From CAUZIZ01 sp965219855 (GTDB lineage Bacteria; Acidobacteriota; UBA6911; RPQK01; JAJDTT01): DNA of 64,000 nt. The translations under genes were made by a program, and so were the position numbers. The first letter of the stretch is position 1, and each line of letters starts with the position of its first letter. The notes beneath the pieces were generated by a model. It was given only the letters and a program-made list of their open reading frames with translations, was not told where the DNA came from and searched no databases. The stretch lies in the NCBI GenBank assembly GCA_965219855.1, contig CBDCOR010000006.1, positions 124,001-188,000 of the forward strand, read 5' to 3'. Shown here piece after piece: positions 28,794-36,959 of the stretch.

Positions 28794-31364
28794 ATGCTTG
28801 CCGTGAGGATACAGGTGAGGACACGGTTTGGACGACCCCCGTGGCAGGCACTGTTCCCTGTTGTCCTGATACTGCTGAGCACCAGGTTGGCCCTTGCTGG
28901 GGCCTCCGGCGGGCATCGGCCAGCTCCTCAGTGGGAAAGACTGCCGGAGCTTTCCGGCAGCCTGGGCTTCGAGGGCGCCTTCATGGGCGTTTCCGGAGAC
29001 TCGTTCCTGGTTGCCGGAGGATCGCGTCCTGCAGGCAGCCAGTCAGAATCGCCAATCTACTCCGATAGAATCTTCATCCTGGAGGATCCGGCTGCTGGAT
29101 GGTTGGGTACCGAGCTGCGACTCACCCGGCCGGTCGCTCACGGCGTTTCTTTGACCTGGAGAGACTCTCTCATCTGCCTGGGCGGGCTGAACCAATCCGG
29201 CGCCCAAACGGACGCCTTTCTTCTGGAGCTCAGCGCCGGGCAGATCCAGCGCCGGGAGCTCCCCTCCCTGCCCCGACCCGCCAGTCATTTCAGCGCGGCT
29301 TTGCGGGACAACACCCTTTATATCGCCTTCACCGCGGCGGCCCAAGCCGGGTTCTGGTCATTGGACCTGTCTCACAGCCCCAACACTCGAAGCTGGACAG
29401 AGCTCGAACCTTGGCCAGGACCGCCACGAACCAGAGCGGTTGCGGCCGCCCAGGACGGATCCCTTTTTCTGTTCGGCGGCCTGGAGACGCCCGACCAGAA
29501 GCGAGCTCCGCGGCAGCATCGCCCTCTCCAGGACGCCTACCGCTACACCAGTGGCCTGGGTTGGAAGAGGCTGGCAGACTTGCCCCACCCCGTGGCCGGG
29601 GCTTCGGTACCGGCCATCGCCCTGGGGCAATCGCACCTGCTTGTCACGGCCGCTCGCGGAGCGGCTCAAGTCCCCGACATAATGGCGTACCACACAATAA
29701 CGGACACCTGGACCGATTGGTCGGGGAAACCCGTCAGTCAGGCCGATGCCCTCTTCCTGGACCAGAAACCGGGTCCTTCCACACCCCTCGCGTATTGGCG
29801 AGGACGCGTGCTCGCGGCTCGTGTGGAAGAGGGGCCCGATCTACAGACCTTGCGAATGGTCTGGGCCAAGCCACCGACCAGGACAGCGGGGCTACATCCT
29901 CTGGATTACGCCACCCTGGCTGTCTATCTGGCGGTTCTAATTGGGATGGGAGTCTACTTCTCGGGTCGAGAGCACGGGACCGATGACTTTTTCCTGGCGG
30001 GCCGACGCATTCCTTCGTGGGCCTGCGGTCTGAGCCTGTTTGGGACATCCATCAGTGCCATCTCGTTTATGGCCATACCCGCTCTGGTGTATCGAACAAA
30101 TTGGGTCTACTTCTTCGGGAACATGATGATCGTCACGGTGCCTTTCTTCATCATTCGCTTCTACCTACCATTCTTCCGCCAGCTGGGAGTGAGTAGCGCA
30201 TACGAATATCTCGAAAAGCGATTCGGTGTTGCCGCCAGGCTCATAGGTAGCGGGGCATTCGTCGCGCTCCAGTTTGCCCGCATGGGCATCGTTCTCTACC
30301 TCCCAGCTCTTGCCTTGGCAGCGGTGACTGGATTCGACATCTATTGGTGCATTCTGATCATGGGGACCGTGGCCACGGCCTATACCGTGCTGGGTGGAAT
30401 CGAAGCAGTCATTTGGACGGACGTGCTTCAGGTTGTGATCACTTTTGGGGGTGCTCTCCTGAGCTTTTTCATCATCACCTCGGGGATTCCAGGAGGGATC
30501 AGCCAGATCATTTCCATGGGGATGGCTGCAGGCAAGTTTCACGCGGTTGACTCGACTTGGGATGCGACCACAACCGCACTTTGGGTCGTGATCCTGGGCA
30601 ATTTCTTCAAGTTCATGATTCCCTACAGCGCCGACCAGACCTGTGTGCAAAGGTATCTAACCACGCCCAATGAAAAAAAGGCCGCTCGAGCAATTTGGAT
30701 CAATGCGGCCATGTCGGTACCAGGCTGGGCCCTGTTCTTTGCGGTCGGGACGGCACTGTGGGCTTTCTACAAGGTCCATCCCCAACTGCTGAACCCAGCG
30801 GCTCAGACCGACGAGATCTTTCCCTGGTTCATGGCTCAACAGTTACCCATGGGAATTGCGGGACTGGCCATCGCCGCACTTTTTGCCGCGTCCATGTCCA
30901 GCCTGGACTCCAGCATGAACTCGATGGCGATGGCCCTCACCACTGATTTCTATAGGAGGTTCAGCGGCCCACGAAGCGAACGGCATTTCCTCAACGGGGC
31001 CCGTGCGATCACCGTCGCTTTGGGAATCGCAGGCACCGGACTAGCACTCTATCTGGCAGCACACCCAGGCGGCTCCATGTGGGACCAGTTTCAGAAGATC
31101 ACCGGTCTTTTCGGTGGTGGCCTGGCAGGGCTCTTCGCGGCCGGCATCTTCACCCGTCGAACCAGCAGTCGTGGCATCGTTCTCGGCTTCGCCGTCAGCG
31201 CGATTCTGCTCTATGTGGTCAGCAGCCGGCAAATGGTGCACTTTTTCCTGTATGGCGGAATCGGTATCCTGAGCTGCTTCATCGCTGGCTGGCTGGCAAG
31301 TTGGTTGTTACCCGATAGGGAGAAGGATCTGGCAGGACTGACCCTGCACACGCTCAGTCGCTGA
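28794..31364 (+). CDS. Kelch beta-propeller fused to a sodium:solute symporter
   Basis: 856-residue inner-membrane protein. After a signal-like N-terminus (ALFPVVLILLSTRLALAG) residues about 40-370 form a Kelch propeller related to sialic-acid mutarotase/epimerase (LVAGGSRP, LICLGGLNQSG, LFLFGGLETP). From about residue 380 a sodium:solute symporter follows, with DFFLAGRRIPSWACGLSLFGTS, YLPALALAAVTG, YTVLGGIEAVIWTDVLQ and the C-terminal FAASMSSLDSSMNS segment. The propeller would sit on the periplasmic side and might present or epimerise the sugar carried by the symporter. Such fusions are known in Verrucomicrobia, Planctomycetes and Bacteroidetes. Substrate inferred: a sialic-acid-like sugar acid. 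The frame is intact. Confidence 0.9.
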   Translation: MLAVRIQVRTRFGRPPWQALFPVVLILLSTRLALAGASGGHRPAPQWERLPELSGSLGFEGAFMGVSGDSFLVAGGSRPAGSQSESPIYSDRIFILEDPAAGWLGTELRLTRPVAHGVSLTWRDSLICLGGLNQSGAQTDAFLLELSAGQIQRRELPSLPRPASHFSAALRDNTLYIAFTAAAQAGFWSLDLSHSPNTRSWTELEPWPGPPRTRAVAAAQDGSLFLFGGLETPDQKRAPRQHRPLQDAYRYTSGLGWKRLADLPHPVAGASVPAIALGQSHLLVTAARGAAQVPDIMAYHTITDTWTDWSGKPVSQADALFLDQKPGPSTPLAYWRGRVLAARVEEGPDLQTLRMVWAKPPTRTAGLHPLDYATLAVYLAVLIGMGVYFSGREHGTDDFFLAGRRIPSWACGLSLFGTSISAISFMAIPALVYRTNWVYFFGNMMIVTVPFFIIRFYLPFFRQLGVSSAYEYLEKRFGVAARLIGSGAFVALQFARMGIVLYLPALALAAVTGFDIYWCILIMGTVATAYTVLGGIEAVIWTDVLQVVITFGGALLSFFIITSGIPGGISQIISMGMAAGKFHAVDSTWDATTTALWVVILGNFFKFMIPYSADQTCVQRYLTTPNEKKAARAIWINAAMSVPGWALFFAVGTALWAFYKVHPQLLNPAAQTDEIFPWFMAQQLPMGIAGLAIAALFAASMSSLDSSMNSMAMALTTDFYRRFSGPRSERHFLNGARAITVALGIAGTGLALYLAAHPGGSMWDQFQKITGLFGGGLAGLFAAGIFTRRTSSRGIVLGFAVSAILLYVVSSRQMVHFFLYGGIGILSCFIAGWLASWLLPDREKDLAGLTLHTLSR

Positions 31365-31445
31365 AAGCGCCCCTCGCCCGGTTGCCCAGGGTCTCTACGC
31401 GGTGGTCGAGCAGAGGCTAAACAGGTACGCCACCACCGAAGTCGG

Positions 31446-31823
31446 TTACGAATTGACGATCGCGATACAGGAGACTTCGACCTTCAGGTCGAACGCCAGC
31501 CGGCTGATCTCTACCGTGGCGCGGGCCGGCATGTTGGTGGTCCCGAAGTATTCGCGGTAGACCCGATTCATCTCGTCGTAATCACCCACCAGGTCCGCCA
31601 GGTAGACATTGGTCATCATGACGTCATCCAGTGTCGCCCCGGCTTCGGCCAGGATCTCCTTGATGTACTCCATGGTCTGGACCATCTGGGGGCCCACGCC
31701 TCCCGGGACCTCTTTATCATTTGCGTCCAGGCCCATCTGCCCGGAAACGAACAGCATGTTTCCGTTTCGGGTCCCTCGACTGTAGGGTTTCCCAGCAGTT
31801 TGGCTGATGATCTCTCGCGGCAT
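31446..31823 (-). CDS. RidA/YjgF family enamine deaminase-like protein
   Basis: 125-residue cytoplasmic protein of the RidA family, whose members hydrolyse reactive enamine/imine intermediates made by PLP enzymes. Family segments are NMLFVSGQMGLD, QTMEYIKEILAEAGATLDDV and the MPARATVEISRLA block carrying the substrate-binding Arg. Start ATG 31823 with an AAAGGAGAA-type site. It is followed at 31845 by the region downstream of the NHL gene on the same strand, so the two may share a transcript. Length and frame are normal. Confidence 0.93.
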   Translation of the reverse strand: MPREIISQTAGKPYSRGTRNGNMLFVSGQMGLDANDKEVPGGVGPQMVQTMEYIKEILAEAGATLDDVMMTNVYLADLVGDYDEMNRVYREYFGTTNMPARATVEISRLAFDLKVEVSCIAIVNS

Positions 31824-31893
31824 GAATTTCTCCTTTTTTTGGGGTTAATCGACCTGACAACGACGATGACGCAGGTCTATTCGAGGAACAGGG

Positions 31894-33042
31894 TCACGGC
31901 ACCGCCGTCTCATACTTCCTGAGCCGAGGGCAGTCCTTCGGCACCATCCCAGCATTGCCGCCGGCAGCCCAGGTGACCTCGCCAATATAGATGCTGCCAC
32001 GCGAATCGAGCCAGACATCGTGCGGCACGAAAAAGTCCGTGGGAGCACAGGGATCGTCGCCGCCACCCCATCGTGCCAGCAAGTTACCCTCTTTGCTGAA
32101 AATGCTGATACGACCACCGGTTGCGGCCCAATCCGGCTCCATCCAGGGAAACAGCCCGACCCGCATTCCCGCCTCAGATACGAAGACGTTGTCTTCCGCA
32201 TCGATGAAGATATTGGTGGGACGTGCCACATCGGTCCACTGTTCCTGATACTCGCCGTCGGTTGAGAAAATCTGCAGACGGTTGTTCTCCCGGTCGGCCA
32301 CGAACACACGCTGGTTGCTATCGAGGCAAACGCCGTGGGGCAGGTGGAACTGTCCCGGACCGTCTCCGGGGTCGCCCCAGGATTGAAGCAGGTTTCCCTC
32401 AGGGCTGAAGCGATGCACACGCGCGTTGCCGTAGCCGTCCGATACGAACATCTGTCCATCCGGGGCCAACGCAAGGTTGGTTGGGAAGTGGAAGGGTGGT
32501 GCGGCTTGTTTCATGGTGCGGTAATCGAAGTCGACTACGCCGGTATCGCTGGCCTGGCCGCTTGGACCGACGGTCTGCAGCAGGTCCCCTTCCAGAGTAT
32601 ATTTGCGGACCGAATGCCCCTTGTCATCGATCAGATACATCAGGTCATCAGGCCCGATCATTATCCCATGGGGACGAACGAACTTCCCTGCACCCCACTC
32701 CCGCAAGAAATTGCCATCGGCGTCGAACACCACCAGCGGGTGCTCACCCCGATTGAAAACGTAGACGCGGTCCCGCGAGTCGGTGGCGACTCCCACCACG
32801 TCGACATACTGCCAGCCGGGGGGCAGCTGGTCCCAACCCTCGACCGCCCTGTACTGAAAACGTCCAGCGCCGACAATCAGCGCGTCAGGATTATTAGCCT
32901 GTAGCATACGACTCATTATGCCCATACTCGCGTTCGGAGCCAATGCCTGTTTCTGAAAAAAGACCGGCTTCCATCGTGAGCTGTCTCTTTGGACGTCAGG
33001 CTCTGATTGGTTGGCAGGGCTCGCAGCGTCTGCCGCGTTCAT
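31894..33042 (-). CDS. NHL-repeat beta-propeller protein
   Basis: NHL/6-bladed propeller related to the catalytic core of peptidyl-hydroxyglycine alpha-amidating lyase-like proteins; the reaction in bacteria is unknown. Blades show the typical pattern: GVATDSRDRVYVFNRGEHP, FVRPHGIMIGPDDLMYLID, FHLPHGVCLDSNQRVFVADR and FVPHDVWLDSRGSIYIGEV. The frame is open from ATG 33042, but relatives begin close to the first blade, so ATG 32916 (MSRMLQANNP) is also possible. No signal peptide is clear. IS1380 copy B is inserted 42 bp upstream of 33042, so the promoter has probably been changed. Confidence 0.85.
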   Translation of the reverse strand: MNAADAASPANQSEPDVQRDSSRWKPVFFQKQALAPNASMGIMSRMLQANNPDALIVGAGRFQYRAVEGWDQLPPGWQYVDVVGVATDSRDRVYVFNRGEHPLVVFDADGNFLREWGAGKFVRPHGIMIGPDDLMYLIDDKGHSVRKYTLEGDLLQTVGPSGQASDTGVVDFDYRTMKQAAPPFHFPTNLALAPDGQMFVSDGYGNARVHRFSPEGNLLQSWGDPGDGPGQFHLPHGVCLDSNQRVFVADRENNRLQIFSTDGEYQEQWTDVARPTNIFIDAEDNVFVSEAGMRVGLFPWMEPDWAATGGRISIFSKEGNLLARWGGGDDPCAPTDFFVPHDVWLDSRGSIYIGEVTWAAGGNAGMVPKDCPRLRKYETAVP

Positions 33043-33084
33043 TTGGCGTCAACTTCTGGAGTGATGGCGCCCTGACTGCCTAGG

Positions 33085-34953
33085 CCCAAAATAAGCGCAA
33101 GTTCGAAACTAGACCCCTTTGTCGGCTCCGAGGAGCCATTTTGGAGACCTAAATTCTAAATTTCGGCGCGAAGTCACTCAGAACAGGCACGTCTTCAGCT
33201 GTCCTCCACGCCGATCGCTCAGGGAAAACGATTCTGCCCTCTTGGGGGGCGTTTGTAGAGACACCTCGCCCCAGCTCTGGCGACCCTCGGAGCTACTTTA
33301 TCTCCTTTCAGTTTCAGGTAGCTGGCCGGTGTTTCAACCACTTACTGCCTTCCAAGAGAAGACGGCTCCAACCATTGACATCCAGCAGCCGATAGACCAA
33401 CTGTCGGCCCCTGCGCAAAATCTGGCAGGGCATTTCAATGACCTCTCGCAGGAAACGGCGATACTCCATCTTCACCAGCTCTCGGGCTTGCAGTCGCGCC
33501 GGCAGCACCAACCCCATCCAGGCCTTCAGATTCCAGGCTTGAGCCGCAATCACCAGATAGGCCCAGTTGGCTACCAGCGTATCCGAGGGCATCCGCAGGG
33601 CCTCGACTCCGTTCTTGAGTTGTTCAATGACGTTCTCCTGGTTGCAGCGCCGGTTGTTTTCCCGTACGACTCCCGCCGTTCCCAACGTTCTGGCCGAGAT
33701 ATTGGTGACATAAAAGTGGTAGCGCGTCTGCGGCAGCAGCCGCTTCTGGCCTTTCTCGACCAGGATCGTCTTGCGCAAGATCACCATCCGATAGGTTCGC
33801 TTCGCTTTGCTCGGACGGTAGTCGATCTCCGCAATCTCTTCCCGTTCCAGCGTCAGCGTCTTGAACCCGCGTCTCTTGACAATCTCCGGCTTCACTTTGT
33901 CCCGCCGCTGGCGCCGCTTCTTCCCTTTTCCTTTCCCCTGGCTGGGGCGCCCCAGCTCTTTCCATCTCGCTTCTGGCAACGCCTCCGCCCACTTGACGAA
34001 GCTCGGATGGGCGTCGATCCCGAAGTCAAACTCCACGCCCGCCTCCGTCCAACGGTCAAAATGAGCCGTCAGCGAAAAATCCGTGTCCCCGCGCAGGCGC
34101 ACCTTCCGAAAACCCGCCTCTCGAACCAGCTCGATACTCCGATCCAGCCATTCGGCCGCTCCCTCATGAGAGGGACGGTTGCCCGAGCGGTTGACCGCAT
34201 AGAGCACCTCTCCCGTATTGGCCAGCGTCACGATCAGCGGCGCATAGCCCCACTGCCCGTCGTAGCTGATCTCCATCCCTTCCTTGCATTCGCCGCTCGT
34301 GGGGGCCATCGTCCCATCCACGTCGATCTCCGCCCGTTGGAAGAAACGGGCCGGTTGTTGGGCCCAGACCTTGAGGCGGCTGGCATTGACGGCTTCCATC
34401 AGATCCACCACGTCGGGCGCGTCAAAGCGGCGCACAAAGTCTCCGGCCGTGCTGGGGGCGGGGATCTTCTCGGCTCCCACCGCCTCCAGGAAACTCACAC
34501 TCTGACGTCGCAGTTCAATATCCTGATAGCGGGTCCCGCCCGTGGCCACGTTGTAGATCAGGCTCAGGACGTGGTCCGATTCGTGGTACGGTTGGTGGCG
34601 TTTGAGCAGCGTCACCGCCTGGTCAATGGCTTTCCCCAGCCCACTCCACTTCACCACCTGCTGCAGCAGCCCCAGACCACCGTAACTGACCGCACCCGTT
34701 TTCTCCGAGACCTCGTAGCTGATGACCTCGGGCGAGAGCACCGGTTTCGGGTCTTGACCGTTCCAGCTGGGGCTCAATCGCTGAGCAACCTCTGCTTCCC
34801 GTTTGCGGATGATTGCGCTATCCTTTTTCTTCACCTGAAATGCCTCCTTTCGGCTTGTTCTGAAGTTTCTTTGACAACCCCAGAATACCCGTCAGGTCTG
34901 GCATTTCAGGTGTTTACATGTGGTTTAGTCCACTTTCATCTACTTCTTTTGGG
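33085..34953 (-). mobile_element. IS1380-family insertion sequence, copy B
   Basis: 1,869 bp, terminal repeats CCCAAAATAAG (left) and CCCAAAAGAAG (right, inverted), with a 6-bp target duplication CCTAGG at 33079-33084 and 34954-34959. Both copies share CTAG as the core of the duplicated target. It is inverted relative to copy A. Confidence 0.95.
33314..34834 (-). CDS. IS1380-family transposase, copy B
   Basis: 506 residues, complete, with the same DDE residues and family marks as copy A and only isolated substitutions. The start ATG 34834 is preceded by AAAGGAGG. Two intact, nearly identical copies in inverted orientation about 10 kb apart could drive inversion of the DNA between them. Confidence 0.95.
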   Translation of the reverse strand: MKKKDSAIIRKREAEVAQRLSPSWNGQDPKPVLSPEVISYEVSEKTGAVSYGGLGLLQQVVKWSGLGKAIDQAVTLLKRHQPYHESDHVLSLIYNVATGGTRYQDIELRRQSVSFLEAVGAEKIPAPSTAGDFVRRFDAPDVVDLMEAVNASRLKVWAQQPARFFQRAEIDVDGTMAPTSGECKEGMEISYDGQWGYAPLIVTLANTGEVLYAVNRSGNRPSHEGAAEWLDRSIELVREAGFRKVRLRGDTDFSLTAHFDRWTEAGVEFDFGIDAHPSFVKWAEALPEARWKELGRPSQGKGKGKKRRQRRDKVKPEIVKRRGFKTLTLEREEIAEIDYRPSKAKRTYRMVILRKTILVEKGQKRLLPQTRYHFYVTNISARTLGTAGVVRENNRRCNQENVIEQLKNGVEALRMPSDTLVANWAYLVIAAQAWNLKAWMGLVLPARLQARELVKMEYRRFLREVIEMPCQILRRGRQLVYRLLDVNGWSRLLLEGSKWLKHRPAT

Positions 34954-34959
34954 CCTAGG

Positions 34960-35303
34960 AAGGAGGTGAATCCTGAAGGGATTCCGTATTTCAGCCCAGG
35001 GTTTCCGAACCCTGGGTCAACGGTGTTGCCCCTGGATTTCAACCCTGAATGGGTTGCGTACAGAAGGGCAACGAATGGGTCAGGACGCAACCCTTACAGG
35101 GTTGATTCTTAGGGAGTTCACTCTCTTACCCAGGGTTCGGAAACCCTGGGCTGGAAGACGCAATCCCGTTGGGATTGACCTCGCTTGGTTTTGACAACAC
35201 CCATTTCCCATGCCTTGATCCCAAAGTGGGTCCGATCGGACACGAGAGGGAAGACAGCGGAAGTCTCAGTAAGTTGACAAAGCCCACCTCCCGCTGGGAA
35301 GGG
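34960..35303. repeat. Palindromic repeat cluster
   Basis: Arms 34992-35017 (CAGCCCAGGGTTTCCGAACC + CTGGGT) and 35128-35153 are perfect 26-bp inverted copies, and each arm is itself a near palindrome. Between them lies a second stem family (CAACCCTGAATGGGTTG; CGCAACCCTTACAGGGTTG). To the right, 35152-35237 is the inverted relative of 8121-8203. Similar CCCAGGGTT stems are common intergenic repeats in Planctomycetes and Acidobacteria. No gene is seen here. Confidence 0.85.
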
Positions 35304-36959
35304 TCAGTTTCCATCCGGGGCTGTCTCTTCGACTGTCAGGATCTGATTGGAGGGCAGGTCCTGCAGGGTCTGTCGGATGCCGCTGGGCCAGTCGATCTGG
35401 AGCTCACCAACCAGGGACGATTTGCCCAATCCGAGATGGACACGCTCGTCCTGGCTGGACAGATAGCTGGCCGCCCTCTGAACCTGGGTGACGAGGGTTC
35501 GGTCTCCTATCTGCGCCGTGATGCGAGCGCCGATGCCGTCCCGGTTGCTTTTCCTGCCTACCAGCTTCAGCAGCAGCCAGTTGTTTCGATTGCCGCCGTC
35601 GTTTCTCAGCAGCTGTACGCCACCGCCGTTGTTGGTCACCAGTACGTCGACGTCTCCGTCGTTGTCGATATCGGCGAAGACAGCTCCCCGCCCTACGCCT
35701 TGAGTCGAGAAACAGTCACCCGATTCCTGAGAACGTTCCTCGAACTTCCCTTCGTGATTGACGTAGAGGAGTTTCTCCTGAGCGAAGGTGGTATCGTCTC
35801 GATACTCGGCAATTCGCGGGATCACGTGCCCATTGACTGCCAACACGTCCAGATCCATGTCGTTGTCGTAATCGAAGAACCGAACGCCGAACCCCACCTT
35901 GAGAAAGCTGTTCTTCCGAATCCCGGTATGGCGGGTCACTTCGGCGAAGGAGCCGTCTCCTGCGTTGCGGAACAGAGCATTGCCTTCGGAAGTGAAGTTG
36001 GTGACAATCAGATCCAGCCGTCCATCCCTATCGAAGTCGCCGAAATCGACTCCCATTCCGGCTCGGGCATGACCGTCCTCGTTGTAGGCAACCCCAGCCA
36101 GGAAGGCCACTTCCTGAAAGGTTCCGTCTCCTTGATTGTGGAAGAGGAAATCGGCCACGGTATCGTTGGCCACGAACGCATCCAGCCAGCCATCCTGATC
36201 GTAGTCGGCGAAGGCGACTCCCAGCGACTTGCCTGGGGATCCCGCAATGCCGCTGGCCTGGCTCACATCGGTAAAGGTCCCGTCCCCGTTGTTGTGATAG
36301 AGAACACTCGGGTCGCCCTCAAAAGCGCTGGGGTGGCAATAGGATCGAAACCCACCACCGGAACAGGGTGGGTTTGAGTCGGTGTCGAAGAGCACGTAGT
36401 TGCAGACGAAGAGATCGAGGAGACCGTCCCGATCATAGTCAAAAAAGCCGGCGCTGGTGGCCCAGTGTCCTAGGTTCGAGACCTTTGCCGCCTCGGTTCT
36501 GTTGGAAAAGGTTCCGTCGCCGCTGTTGACCAAGAGGACACTTCTGAGATATCCGGTGACGTACAGGTCCGGATCGCCGTCGTTGTCGTAGTCTCCAGCA
36601 GCCGCGCCCATGCCGAAGAAGCCCCTGAGATCGATCTTCGACTCGGCGGTGACATCCACAAACGATCCAGCGCCGTCGTTTTGAAGAAGCTTGCTGTTCG
36701 GGTCTTTGTGAGGGTTGGGTGTGGGCAGGCTGGATCCGTTGACCAGGAAAACGTCCTGGTCTCCATCCCCGTCATAATCGAGAAAAGCGGCTCCCGGTCC
36801 GGCTATTTCCGGAAAATAGAAGTCTCCGGCCACTCCATTGAAATGTTCGAAATTGATGCCAGCCTTTGAGGTAATGTCCTTGAATTGGACAGGAGGCACA
36901 GCCGGTAACGTCGAGAGCAGCATCACCAGAATCGCGACCGGAAGCGAGAGCCTACTCAT
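35304..36959 (-). CDS. CRTAC1-family FG-GAP/ASPIC-UnbV secreted protein
   Basis: 551-residue exported repeat protein. The signal is SRLSLPVAILVMLLSTLPAVP. About seven FG-GAP/VCBS blades carry calcium-binding Asp runs: DYDGDGDQDVFLVNG, DYDNDGDPDLYVTG, DYDRDGLLDLFVCNY, DYDQDGWLDAF, DFDRDGRLDLIVTN, DIDNDGDVDVLVTNN. The C-terminus is the ASPIC/UnbV domain (GARITAQIGDRTLVTQVQ, VHLGLG, IDWPSG). Its ATG overlaps the stop of the upstream TPR gene by 4 bp (ATGA), so they are translated together. Such pairs are abundant in Acidobacteria and Planctomycetes; the function is unknown, with surface binding inferred. Confidence 0.93.
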   Translation of the reverse strand: MSRLSLPVAILVMLLSTLPAVPPVQFKDITSKAGINFEHFNGVAGDFYFPEIAGPGAAFLDYDGDGDQDVFLVNGSSLPTPNPHKDPNSKLLQNDGAGSFVDVTAESKIDLRGFFGMGAAAGDYDNDGDPDLYVTGYLRSVLLVNSGDGTFSNRTEAAKVSNLGHWATSAGFFDYDRDGLLDLFVCNYVLFDTDSNPPCSGGGFRSYCHPSAFEGDPSVLYHNNGDGTFTDVSQASGIAGSPGKSLGVAFADYDQDGWLDAFVANDTVADFLFHNQGDGTFQEVAFLAGVAYNEDGHARAGMGVDFGDFDRDGRLDLIVTNFTSEGNALFRNAGDGSFAEVTRHTGIRKNSFLKVGFGVRFFDYDNDMDLDVLAVNGHVIPRIAEYRDDTTFAQEKLLYVNHEGKFEERSQESGDCFSTQGVGRGAVFADIDNDGDVDVLVTNNGGGVQLLRNDGGNRNNWLLLKLVGRKSNRDGIGARITAQIGDRTLVTQVQRAASYLSSQDERVHLGLGKSSLVGELQIDWPSGIRQTLQDLPSNQILTVEETAPDGN

